From the NCBI RefSeq assembly GCF_001905905.1, contig NZ_LIVT01000003.1, forward strand, positions 1-64,000: 64,000 nucleotides of DNA, in the 5' to 3' direction. Origin of the DNA: Streptomyces sp. CB02366. Its GTDB lineage: Bacteria; Actinomycetota; Actinomycetes; Streptomycetales; Streptomycetaceae. Positions 37,490 to 45,032 of this stretch are shown here, piece by piece. Both the position numbers and the translations under genes were made by a program. Each line of letters starts with the position of its first letter. Position 1 is the first letter of the stretch. The notes below the pieces were generated by a model. It was given only the letters and a program-made list of their open reading frames with translations, made no database searches and was not told the origin of the DNA.

Positions 37490-38023
37490 TCAGGGAGTGT
37501 GGAGGGAGCGCGGTGCCACTGCGTTCTGTTCCGTGAGGTGGCTGTCCATGGTGGCGTTCAGGTCGGCCATGAACGCTTCGACCTGTTCCAGGAACTGGGG
37601 CGGGTAGGGCGACATCGCGGCGTCGAGGCGGTGGGCGAGCGGGCCGAAGAACTCGTCCGCCCTTTCCTGGATGTGCTCGCCGCTGTGCAACGTGACGATG
37701 CGCCGGTCGGAGTGCTCGCGGGCGCGGGTGATGTGCCCGGCCGCTTCGAGGCGGTTCAGCAGCGCGGTGGTGGCGCCGGTGGACAGGGAGATCCGTTCGC
37801 TCAGCCGCGCCGGTGACAGGGGGGTGCCGCGTTCCTCGGCGGCGGCGATCTCCAGGACCGCGGTCGCGTCCGTGGAGTGCAGGCCCAGCCAGGCGGCGAA
37901 GCGCCGGCTGAGCTCGGAGTAGTGGCCGCCGTAGATCCTCAGCGACTCCATCAGCCGCTCACGCTGCTGAGCGACCCCGTCACGCACTGCTTCCTCCACG
38001 CCTCCGCCCTTCTCTCCTGTCAC
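37490..38023 (-). CDS. MarR-family regulator (Tn-A cargo)
   Basis: A 177-residue winged-helix regulator. The DNA-binding part is LSERISLSTGATTALLNRLEAAGHITRAREHSDRRIVTLH, with the DRR wing typical of MarR. The GTG at 38023 gives the longest form. A GTG at 37999, with AAGGG upstream, would remove eight residues and is equally plausible. It is divergent from the MFS pump across an 86-bp gap that holds a 13-bp inverted repeat. It probably represses the pump and monooxygenase until a drug-like ligand binds. Confidence 0.85.
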   Translation of the reverse strand: MTGEKGGGVEEAVRDGVAQQRERLMESLRIYGGHYSELSRRFAAWLGLHSTDATAVLEIAAAEERGTPLSPARLSERISLSTGATTALLNRLEAAGHITRAREHSDRRIVTLHSGEHIQERADEFFGPLAHRLDAAMSPYPPQFLEQVEAFMADLNATMDSHLTEQNAVAPRSLHTP

Positions 38024-38068
38024 ACGGTCCGCACGGTCATCCGCTTTGACAACCTACCGCCACCACTT

Positions 38069-38103
38069 TACCTTCATGGTGGAATTACTTCACCATGGAG
38101 GTA
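38069..38103. promoter_or_regulatory. probable MarR operator overlapping the MFS ribosome site
   Basis: Arms TACCTTCATGGTG (38069-38081) and CACCATGGAGGTA (38091-38103) pair at 12 of 13 positions around a nine-base spacer. The right arm contains the GGAGG that serves the MFS start at 38110, so bound regulator would cover promoter and leader. Confidence 0.65.
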
Positions 38104-38109
38104 TCTGGA

Positions 38110-39612
38110 ATGCGTGACCCGTCCCCCACCCGCGAGGAGACGACCGAGCCCTACCGGTGGCGGTGGCTGATCCTGGCGGTGATGATCGTCGCGGAGATCA
38201 TGGACCTCCTGGACGCCTCGATCGTCAACGTCGCCGGACCGGACCTGGAGAGATCTCTCGGCGCCGGCTCGGTCGGACTGCAGTGGGTGATCGGCGGCTA
38301 CGCCCTCACCCTGGGCGCCGGTCTGGTGCTCGGCGGGCGGCTCGGTGACCGTTACGGCCGGCGCCGGATGTTCCTGATCGGACTCGCGGCCTTCACCGCG
38401 GCCTCGCTGTTGTGCGCGATCGCGCCGAACATCGAGTCGCTGATCGCCTTCCGCCTGCTGCAGGGCACCGCCGGAGCGATGCTGCTGCCCCAGGGCCTGG
38501 GTCTGCTGCGGGAGAACTTCTCCGGCCCCGAGCTCACCAAGGTCTTCGCGATCTTCGGCCCCGTCCTCGGTCTGGGCGGCATCATCGGCCCGGTCCTGGG
38601 CGGTTTCCTCATCGAGGGCGACTTCTTCGGCCTGGGCTGGCGCTCGGTCTTCCTGATCAACCTGCCCATCGGCATCGCGGCACTGATCGTCGCCGCGAAA
38701 TTCGTGCCCAAGAAGGCTGGCGACCGCACGGTCCGGGTCGATATGACCGGCGCCGCCCTGGTCGTGGCGTCCTGCGCTCTGCTGGTGCTGCCGCTCAACC
38801 AGGGCCAGGAGAGCGGCTGGCCGCTGTGGACGTGGCTGTCCATGGCCGCCTCCGCGATCGGGTTCGCCCTCTTCGCCCTCCAGCAGCGCCGCACGGCCGC
38901 CGCGGGCCGCGAGCCGCTGGTGACCCCCGGCCTGCTGCGCAAGCCCGCCTTCACCGTCGGGCTCGGCGGCATCGCCCTGTTCTTCGGCGGACTCATCGGC
39001 ACCCAGCTCGTCCTGACCCTGTTCCTCCAGATCGGCCAGCACTTCACCGCCGGTGACGCGGGCCTTGGCAACCTGCCCCTCGCGGTGGGAACCGCGATCG
39101 GCGGCGCCATCAGCGGCGCGTTCCTCGCCGACAGGATCGGCCGCAAGGTGCTCCAGATCGGACCGCTGGTCCAGCTGGCCGGCGCCGCCGTGCTGTGGTT
39201 CGAGCTCGACGGCCTCGACTCCGCCTCGTTCTCGATCTGGGACATCGTCCCGGGCACGACAGTGGCGGGCATCGGCGCCGGCATGGTGATCGCCGCCCTG
39301 TTCAGCTTCATCCTGGCCGCGGTTGACGACGACGAGATCGGATCCGCCTCCGGGGTCCTGTCGGCGGTCCAGGCGGTCGGCGGCTCCATCGGCGTCGCGG
39401 TCTTCGGCTCGGTGTTCTTCGCCCAGGCCAAGACCGGTGACTTCACCGGCGGCTTCCACCGCGCGCTGATCGTCCAGGCATGCCTGCTGGTGGTCTTCTT
39501 CGCGATCACCTTCCTGCTGCCCAAGAAGGGCCGCCCCGAAGACGAGCAGCACGGCATCACCCCCGAGACCACTGCCGACGACTCCGGCACCAAGCAGCAC
39601 CTCGCCATCTGA
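38110..39612 (+). CDS. DHA2-type MFS multidrug efflux pump (Tn-A cargo)
   Basis: A 500-residue, 14-helix major facilitator of the EmrB/QacA type, exporting drugs in exchange for protons. Motif A is GGRLGDRYGRRRMFLIG after helix 2, motif C appears in the GPVLGGFLIE region of helix 5, and DLLDASIVNVAGPDL is in helix 1. The ATG at 38110 is chosen, not the upstream ATG at 38095, because GGAGG lies eight bases before it. It is transcribed with the downstream FAD monooxygenase (99-bp gap) and opposite to marR. The drug is not identifiable from sequence. Confidence 0.9.
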   Translation: MRDPSPTREETTEPYRWRWLILAVMIVAEIMDLLDASIVNVAGPDLERSLGAGSVGLQWVIGGYALTLGAGLVLGGRLGDRYGRRRMFLIGLAAFTAASLLCAIAPNIESLIAFRLLQGTAGAMLLPQGLGLLRENFSGPELTKVFAIFGPVLGLGGIIGPVLGGFLIEGDFFGLGWRSVFLINLPIGIAALIVAAKFVPKKAGDRTVRVDMTGAALVVASCALLVLPLNQGQESGWPLWTWLSMAASAIGFALFALQQRRTAAAGREPLVTPGLLRKPAFTVGLGGIALFFGGLIGTQLVLTLFLQIGQHFTAGDAGLGNLPLAVGTAIGGAISGAFLADRIGRKVLQIGPLVQLAGAAVLWFELDGLDSASFSIWDIVPGTTVAGIGAGMVIAALFSFILAAVDDDEIGSASGVLSAVQAVGGSIGVAVFGSVFFAQAKTGDFTGGFHRALIVQACLLVVFFAITFLLPKKGRPEDEQHGITPETTADDSGTKQHLAI

Positions 39613-39711
39613 GCCCCGGCCGGGGCCGTGCACGACAAGCGGCCCCGGCCGGGAGCGCACCGGGGCCGCCGCCCGAGGCGGGAGAAGCCGAGGAAAACGG
39701 AAGGGAGCGCC

Positions 39712-40902
39712 ATGACGCACCGGAATGTGCTGATCGCGGGAGCCGGTATCGCCGGTCCGGCCCTGGCCCACTGGCTCGACCGGCACGGAATGCAGGCCAC
39801 CCTCGTCGAGCGGGCCCCCGCCCCGCGGGAGGGCGGACAGACCGTGGACCTGCGCGGTGCCGGACGGGACGTCGCCCGCAGGATGGGCCTGGAACACACC
39901 CTCCGGGCCCACGCCACCCGCGAAGAAGGCATCCGCTTCGTCGACGCGGCGAACCGCACCAGAGCCGCCTTCACCAGCGGCGCCTTCGGCGGCCAGGGAC
40001 CGATCGCCGACCTGGAGATCCTGCGCGCCGACCTCTCGCGCATCCTCTACGAGGCCACCCACCCACACACCGAGTACCTGTTCGGGGACGAGATCACACA
40101 GCTGTCCGACACAGGAAAGAAGGTCGACGTCACCTTCCGCAACGGGCCGGACCGTGCATTCGACCTCGTCATCGCCGCCGACGGAGCCCGCTCCCGCACC
40201 CGCGACCTGATCTTCGGCGACACCACCGACATCCGCCCCGTGGGCCTGACGACCGCGTACTTCACCATTCCCCGCGAGCCCTCGGACGGCACCTGGGCCC
40301 GCTGGCACAACGCCACCCATGGACGCACGGCGACCCTGCGCCCCGACAACCGGGGCACCACCCGCGCCTCCCTGTCCTACCTCTCCCCGCCCCGCGGAGA
40401 CGAACGCCTGGCACCCGACGCACAGAAGCAACTCCTGCGCCGCCTGTTCACCGGCGCGAGCTGGGAGATCCCACGCATCCTCACCGCCATGGACACCGCC
40501 GACGACTTCTTCCTCGACTCCGTCATCCAGGTCCGCATGCCTTCCTGGTCCCGGGGGCGGATCGCTGTCGTCGGCGACGCCGCGTACTGCGCCTCGCCCC
40601 TCAGCGGCATGGGCACCAGCCTCGCCCTCACAGGCGCCTACGTCCTGGCCGGCGAACTCGCCCACCACGCGCATCACGGCAACGCGTTCGCCCGCTACGA
40701 GCACATCCTCCGCCCCTACATCACCCGCGCCCAGCACCTGCCGCCCGGCGTTCCTCGCATCGCCTCACCCCGCACCCGGGCCGGCATCCGGGGCCTCAGC
40801 ACCGTCCTATACGCCGCCTCCCGGCCCCGCATCGCCAAAGCGCTCAACCGCTTCCTCGTACCGCCAGCCGACACCTTCACACTGCCCCCGTACGGCCTCT
40901 GA
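39712..40902 (+). CDS. FAD-dependent monooxygenase (Tn-A cargo)
   Basis: A 396-residue class A flavoprotein monooxygenase with GAGIAGPALAHWLDRHGM (FAD, residues 8-25), AADGARSRTRDLIFG in the middle and GDAAYCASPLSGMGTSLALTGAYVLAGEL closing the FAD site. It lacks the extra C-terminal domain of the large aromatic hydroxylases. This compact layout resembles the TetX/rifampicin-monooxygenase-like enzymes that inactivate antibiotics. Linked to an MFS pump and MarR on a transposon, drug modification is a reasonable inference, but a polyketide-tailoring or catabolic role is possible. The ATG at 39712 has AAGGGAG upstream. Confidence 0.87.
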   Translation: MTHRNVLIAGAGIAGPALAHWLDRHGMQATLVERAPAPREGGQTVDLRGAGRDVARRMGLEHTLRAHATREEGIRFVDAANRTRAAFTSGAFGGQGPIADLEILRADLSRILYEATHPHTEYLFGDEITQLSDTGKKVDVTFRNGPDRAFDLVIAADGARSRTRDLIFGDTTDIRPVGLTTAYFTIPREPSDGTWARWHNATHGRTATLRPDNRGTTRASLSYLSPPRGDERLAPDAQKQLLRRLFTGASWEIPRILTAMDTADDFFLDSVIQVRMPSWSRGRIAVVGDAAYCASPLSGMGTSLALTGAYVLAGELAHHAHHGNAFARYEHILRPYITRAQHLPPGVPRIASPRTRAGIRGLSTVLYAASRPRIAKALNRFLVPPADTFTLPPYGL

Positions 40903-41210
40903 CAGGTCACGATCGCTAACAGCACTCTCCTGGGCATCCCGACAGGGCTGGAATACCTATCCGCAGTCCGGCTTCAGACCCACGCACGCGGTCCACCCGC
41001 GGCACTCAGGTCGTCGCATCCGTACCGCAGTGCCGGTGTCCAAGTCTGCAACCACGTTATCCGGTTCTCATAAACGACCCTTTGCGCGAGCAAGGTCAAT
41101 CGCGGGCCGCCGGACCCCCGTCGGCCCTGGATTCGTTCGCAGAACCCGTTCTCACTCAAAAGTGGGGCGGAGCCCCTTCTGAGACTTGCATTGTGCGAGA
41201 ATCCGGGCCC
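40903..41210. promoter_or_regulatory. res region of Tn-A
   Basis: A 308-bp gene-free stretch. In its last 150 bp, arms such as TTCTCATAAACGA and TTTGCGCGAG (41064-41091), CGTTCTCACTC, CTTCTGAGAC and TTGTGCGAGAA recur, resembling the Tn-B res arms. It lies directly before the resolvase start. Subsites are not delimited precisely. Confidence 0.55.
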
Positions 41211-42218
41211 ATGACGGACCCTCAGCAGCCCTCGCAGACCGACCGGTCGGATGCCGACGACGTCGAACAGCACGCCTGTCCGAAGTGTGACACGCAGCCC
41301 GGCTCGCCGTGCCGCTCGCGCGGCGGCGCGGTTGCCTCCGCCTACCACACCCGCCGCTTCACGATGGTGCCCCGGCTGAAGAAGGCGCTGCGCGTGCCGA
41401 CCCCGGCCGACCGCGGCCCGGGCCGGCCGTGGCGGCCGGGCACCCCGCCGCCGACGCCGATCGATCCGGACCTGCCGAGCGCGGACATCCGCATCGGGTA
41501 CGCACGGTGCTCGACGCTCGGGCAGGAACTCGACTCCCAGCTCGACGCGCTCGCGGGACACGGCGTCCCGAGGGACAAGATCTTCAGCGAGAAGATCAGT
41601 ACCCGGGTGCGGGTCCGCCCGAAGTTCGAGGAGGCGCTGAGGACCGCGCGGGAGGTCAAGGCGCACGCCCCGCACTGCCGGGTCATCTTCACCGTGTACG
41701 AGATGAAGCGCCTCGGCCGCGACGCCGCCGAGCTCACCGCGCTCGCCGACCACCTCACCGCCCACGGCCTGGTCCTGGAGATGCTCGCCGGGCCCTTGCC
41801 CGGCATCTACGACCCGACCGGGCCGGGGAAGCTGCTGTTCGCGTTCTTCGCCGCGATGGCGGAGACCGAGCGGGAGAACATCCGGGAGTCCACGCTGGAG
41901 GGGCTCGACACGGCGGCCCGCAAGGGCAAACACGGCGGTCGACCCCCGGTCATCACCGACGACATGCTCCACACTGTCCTGCGGCGCCGCGCGGGCGGCG
42001 AGTCCGTCGAGCAGATCCAGCCTGACCTGATCATCCCCACCGGCAAGCGCAAGGGCCACAACCCCTCAGTGGCCAGCGTCTACCGGGCCCTCGCCGAGCA
42101 CGCCAAACGCGAGGCATACCCCGAAGCCGTCGCCCAGGCGCACGCCGACTTCGCTGCCCTTCGGGCCGACGACGTCCCCGGGCCCCGCCTCGCACCCTCT
42201 GACCGAGCGTCACTCTGA
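41211..42218 (+). CDS. tnpR: Tn-A serine resolvase with N-terminal zinc finger
   Basis: A 335-residue protein with the same design as the Tn-B resolvase. A Cys/His finger (C23, C26, C34, H46; CPKCDTQPGSPCRSRGGAV) is followed by the catalytic domain RIGYARCSTLGQELDSQLDAL with Ser101, EMKRLGRDAAELTALADHL, and a C-terminal HTH (QPDLIIPTGKRKGHNPSVASVYRALAEHA). The ATG at 41211 is used because similarity to the Tn-B protein begins shortly after it. It ends three bases before the inverted repeat of Tn-A. It looks intact, so cointegrate resolution may still work although the transposase does not. Confidence 0.9.
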   Translation: MTDPQQPSQTDRSDADDVEQHACPKCDTQPGSPCRSRGGAVASAYHTRRFTMVPRLKKALRVPTPADRGPGRPWRPGTPPPTPIDPDLPSADIRIGYARCSTLGQELDSQLDALAGHGVPRDKIFSEKISTRVRVRPKFEEALRTAREVKAHAPHCRVIFTVYEMKRLGRDAAELTALADHLTAHGLVLEMLAGPLPGIYDPTGPGKLLFAFFAAMAETERENIRESTLEGLDTAARKGKHGGRPPVITDDMLHTVLRRRAGGESVEQIQPDLIIPTGKRKGHNPSVASVYRALAEHAKREAYPEAVAQAHADFAALRADDVPGPRLAPSDRASL

Positions 42219-42220
42219 TC

Positions 42221-42267
42221 ACAGAGAGCTACTTGTCACTTCGCGGCAGCTTCGGGAGGACAGGGCC
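42221..42267 (-). repeat. Tn-A right terminal inverted repeat
   Basis: Mirror of 20797-20843 with two mismatches over 47 bp. The target duplication TCTAC follows at 42268-42272. Confidence 0.92.
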
Positions 42268-42452
42268 TCTACGGCTCATGCTCGGAGCGGCCGTCGCCGA
42301 GCCGGTGAACGGAAACTTCAAGAACCTCACGTACCTGTCGCATGCCGATGGCGTCGCCTGGCACGGGGGCCGGTCGTACTGCTGTGGCCGCACGGGTTCA
42401 CCGGGTCGTTGTTGCTGTGAGGTGCTCGATGCCGTGGATGTGCCGGTGTGCC

Positions 42453-43316
42453 TCAGCGGTAGTCGGCCAGGCCGTCCGCGAGTTCTTCTTCGTCGCCGTC
42501 GCGGAGTCCGTAGAGGGCTTGCTGCAGGGCGAACGTGCCGCGGATCGCGGCGATGCGGGCGAGGAGCCCCTGGTCTGACCAGTTGCCCAGGGCGAGTACC
42601 CGCTCCAGGAGCTCAGGGCCATAGCCGGCGCTGATGGCTGCGAGATCCTCGGCCGGGTCGCTGAGTGTGACGTCGTCCCAGTCGAGTACTCCGGAGAGGT
42701 GCGGCAGGCCGTGCGTCCACTCCCAGAGGACGTTCTCGGCGCCGAGGTCGCCATGGACCACTGCTCGGGTGAGGTGGGGAAGGCTGTCGAGTGCTGCGAG
42801 TTCCCGCTCGGCCCGTAAGCGTCCGCTGTCGGGCATGAGCGGGAACAGCTCCGCGCGCACGTCCTCCGTGAACCGCCGCCACTGGCCTTCCGCTGCCCGG
42901 GGCAGCGCTGCTTGTACCGTCTCTTCTACGCCGGCACGGGCCAGAGCGGACAGCAGCGTGGCGTACTGCGCCGCCACGGTGTCGACCACTTCGGCATCGT
43001 TGAGGGCGTCGGTCTCCAGCGGTTCCCCGGGAATGCGGCTGAGTACCAGGAACGGCGCCTCGTCGGTGCCGTGGGCGCCGCCCTGGAGCAGCGGATCAGG
43101 TGTGCGGAAGCCGAGGTCGAGGCCGGCGAGTGCGTGCAGTGCGGCCACCCGCCGGGGCAGCCGGGCGGCCGCCGCCCGGGTGCGGGGCAGGCAGACGACG
43201 CGGTCTGAGCCCATGACCACGAGGTGGAATTGCCCCTGACGTACTGCAAGGTCGTCCGGTTCGTCGTCGGGCAGCAGACGGCTCAGCAAGGCGCGGTGAG
43301 TCGTACGGATGTTCAC
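42453..43316 (-). CDS. aminoglycoside-phosphotransferase-family kinase
   Basis: A 287-residue APH-fold protein. The catalytic loop is AVVHGDLGAENVLWE (Brenner HxD) and the metal motif LDWDDVTLSDPAEDLA; the N-lobe includes VVMGSDRVVCLPRT. The GTG at 43316 is chosen over longer frame because the extra codons are low-complexity. APH relatives phosphorylate aminoglycosides, macrolides, homoserine or other small hydroxyl compounds; specificity cannot be told. It is the first chromosomal gene to the right of Tn-A, convergent with the cut frame at 42273. Confidence 0.8.
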   Translation of the reverse strand: MNIRTTHRALLSRLLPDDEPDDLAVRQGQFHLVVMGSDRVVCLPRTRAAAARLPRRVAALHALAGLDLGFRTPDPLLQGGAHGTDEAPFLVLSRIPGEPLETDALNDAEVVDTVAAQYATLLSALARAGVEETVQAALPRAAEGQWRRFTEDVRAELFPLMPDSGRLRAERELAALDSLPHLTRAVVHGDLGAENVLWEWTHGLPHLSGVLDWDDVTLSDPAEDLAAISAGYGPELLERVLALGNWSDQGLLARIAAIRGTFALQQALYGLRDGDEEELADGLADYR

Positions 43317-43418
43317 GAGTGCCCTCTGGATCCTTCGGTGGGTCGGAGGCGATGTACACGAAGTGCCCGGGCGGGTTCCACGACGCGGGAGCGGCACTGA
43401 GCGTCTTCAGCGGTGCCG

Positions 43419-43476
43419 CCCCCGCGTCGGACGCCGCGCGCCGATCCACCGGGGATCGCGGGACAGCCCTTGGCCT
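43419..43476 (-). repeat. dispersed intergenic repeat, copy 2
   Basis: Reverse-strand copy of the repeat at 13839-13893; 29 of 31 bases match over 43422-43452. It lies between the APH gene and the S1-domain gene. Confidence 0.6.
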
Positions 43477-43583
43477 CACGGAAACCTTGCCGGGCCGCGT
43501 TCGCCCCTACACCGACAGCCGTGCGGGTCCGGTGGGCCGCACGGGCGGGTTGCGGGGTGCCGACAGACCGCCAGAACGAGGAT

Positions 43584-44075
43584 TCATGTACGAGTCCCCA
43601 GCGACAGCTCGATCTGGCGGTCATAAAGATTGATCCTGGCAACCTCGACACAGATCTCATCACCAACTCTATATTTATCGGCAACGCCGATCATTGCGGA
43701 CTCAGGGAGCAGCCCGCTCACGCCACCCGGCAATGAAACGTGAAGGCCGCCGGCCACCACCATCGCGACACTCCCCATGACGGGGACCCCGAATTTCTCA
43801 CGCGAAAATTTCTTGATCGGATCTTCCTCCAGCCCCTTTATGGAGAGGAGAACGTGCTCCCGCGCAGGGGCATGGCCGATGACCAGGGAGTTCACCTCCC
43901 GCCCTTCGTACATCACTTCGGCGATCTCCGGATACCCCCTCCACGCGATCTCGGAGGGGTTGACGAATCCCACACAGCCCCCCAGATCTACGAAAACGCC
44001 GAAGTCGAAGACGTCAGAGACCACCCCTTTGCAGACATCACCCTTTTTGAATCTCTGCCCTGCCGGCCAAACCAT
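43584..44075 (-). CDS. S1 RNA-binding domain protein
   Basis: A 163-residue protein with two OB-fold S1 repeats. The first is GDVCKGVVSDVFDFGVFVDLGGCVGFVNPSEIAW (residues 11-80). The second, more diverged, is GSVAMVVAGGLHVSLPGGVSGLLPESAMI through YDRQIELSLGTR. Such short S1 proteins bind RNA or act as general stress or ribosome-associated factors. The ATG at 44075 has GAGGGG six bases upstream. AT content is higher than in neighbouring genes, which may indicate transfer. No partner gene is evident. Confidence 0.85.
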   Translation of the reverse strand: MVWPAGQRFKKGDVCKGVVSDVFDFGVFVDLGGCVGFVNPSEIAWRGYPEIAEVMYEGREVNSLVIGHAPAREHVLLSIKGLEEDPIKKFSREKFGVPVMGSVAMVVAGGLHVSLPGGVSGLLPESAMIGVADKYRVGDEICVEVARINLYDRQIELSLGTRT

Positions 44076-44258
44076 CGCGCACCCCTCGCCATCCCAGTCC
44101 CGTCTTGCCCTCAAACGGAAATTCCATCCCCAACATGGGGAAGTCCCCTGATATTTCCGGGCACCCAGGAGTCGGACACCCGCGGGACCGCCCCTTACCG
44201 ATCGTTTCCGCACGGGCCGGTGGGGCGCTCGGCCTCGGGACGCACCGCAAGCGAGCCG

Positions 44259-44906
44259 CTATGAAGGGTCACCGGCGGTGTGCGGCCGTCCCGGCGCGGT
44301 CTGCGCGTCGACTGCCGCGAGCACGGTGTCAGCCAGTTCTTCGGCCGACCGTCCGTCCCCCGCGTCGATGCGAGTCAGGCCCAGCCTGTCGACGGCCTCG
44401 ATCATCAGGGCCTGATAGCGCTCCGTCCGGGCCAGGAACCTGTCCATCAGGGCCCGCTCCTCGCCTGTGGCCGCTTCGTAGCAGCCCGCGGCACGAACGC
44501 GGGCGCGTACTACGGAGTCGTCGGCGGTGAGCCATACGGCGGCCGTGTGCGGGACTTGCAGTCTCGCCACACGCACAGGCCAGAGCGCCGACCCCTCCAG
44601 GACCAGGCCCGTGCTGCCGCGGTCTTCGGCCGCACGGGCCGTGATCAGCTTTTCGATCCGGGGCCAGAGCCGATCGTAGTGGTCGAAGACAGACGTGATC
44701 AGTTCGTTCACGTCGAGTGATCCGTAGTGCTCGGCCACATGTGCCGGCACCTCCCGCTCCGGGGTTCTCCAGGGCCGCCCAGGATGCCGGGCCAGCATGT
44801 CGGTACTCAGGCACTCGAACCCGAGTTCGTCCGCAACCTCTTGGGCGATGGTCGACTTCCCGGCGTTCGACGCCCCGCCGATCAGAACCACTCGTACATC
44901 ACGCAC
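44259..44906 (-). CDS. P-loop kinase-like ATPase
   Basis: A 215-residue AAA_33/chloramphenicol-phosphotransferase-like protein with the Walker A motif GGASNAGKSTIA near residue 11 and a later region (LVLEGSALWPVRVARLQVP...AVWLTADDSVVRARVRAAG) typical of small nucleotide or antibiotic kinases. The GTG at 44906 is chosen near the Walker A; in-frame alternatives lie close by. It may phosphorylate a small molecule such as an antibiotic or a sugar. It is 126 bp from the next phosphotransferase gene on the same strand. Confidence 0.75.
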   Translation of the reverse strand: MRDVRVVLIGGASNAGKSTIAQEVADELGFECLSTDMLARHPGRPWRTPEREVPAHVAEHYGSLDVNELITSVFDHYDRLWPRIEKLITARAAEDRGSTGLVLEGSALWPVRVARLQVPHTAAVWLTADDSVVRARVRAAGCYEAATGEERALMDRFLARTERYQALMIEAVDRLGLTRIDAGDGRSAEELADTVLAAVDAQTAPGRPHTAGDPS

Positions 44907-45032
44907 ACGGACGACCCTACTGACCCTTCCGGGGCGATGCCCGCAGTCGGCGGAGACAGGTGACGCCGGAACAGCCCCCCACCCGCACGGGAACGTCACG
45001 CCGGGCGAAGGGCTCGCGAACCGGTGGGAGTG

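Larger units (their letters stand above)
20797..42267. mobile_element. Tn-A, outermost Tn3-family transposon (21.5 kb, nested)
   Basis: Bounded by inverted repeats of about 47 bp starting GGCCCTGTCC (45 of 47 positions identical) and by the 5-bp target duplication TCTAC at 20792-20796 and 42268-42272. It carries a broken tnpA (20946-22705 plus 35985-37236), a fourth-transposase fossil, marR/MFS/FAD-monooxygenase cargo and a resolvase with res region. Removing Tn-B leaves about 8.2 kb. It cannot transpose with its own enzyme but may move in trans or by homologous exchange. Confidence 0.93.

Noticed and set aside
20797..42267. Integrative conjugative element
   Set aside because: There are no tra, rep, excisionase or tyrosine integrase genes and no tRNA attachment site. 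Ends and target duplications are those of Tn3 transposons.
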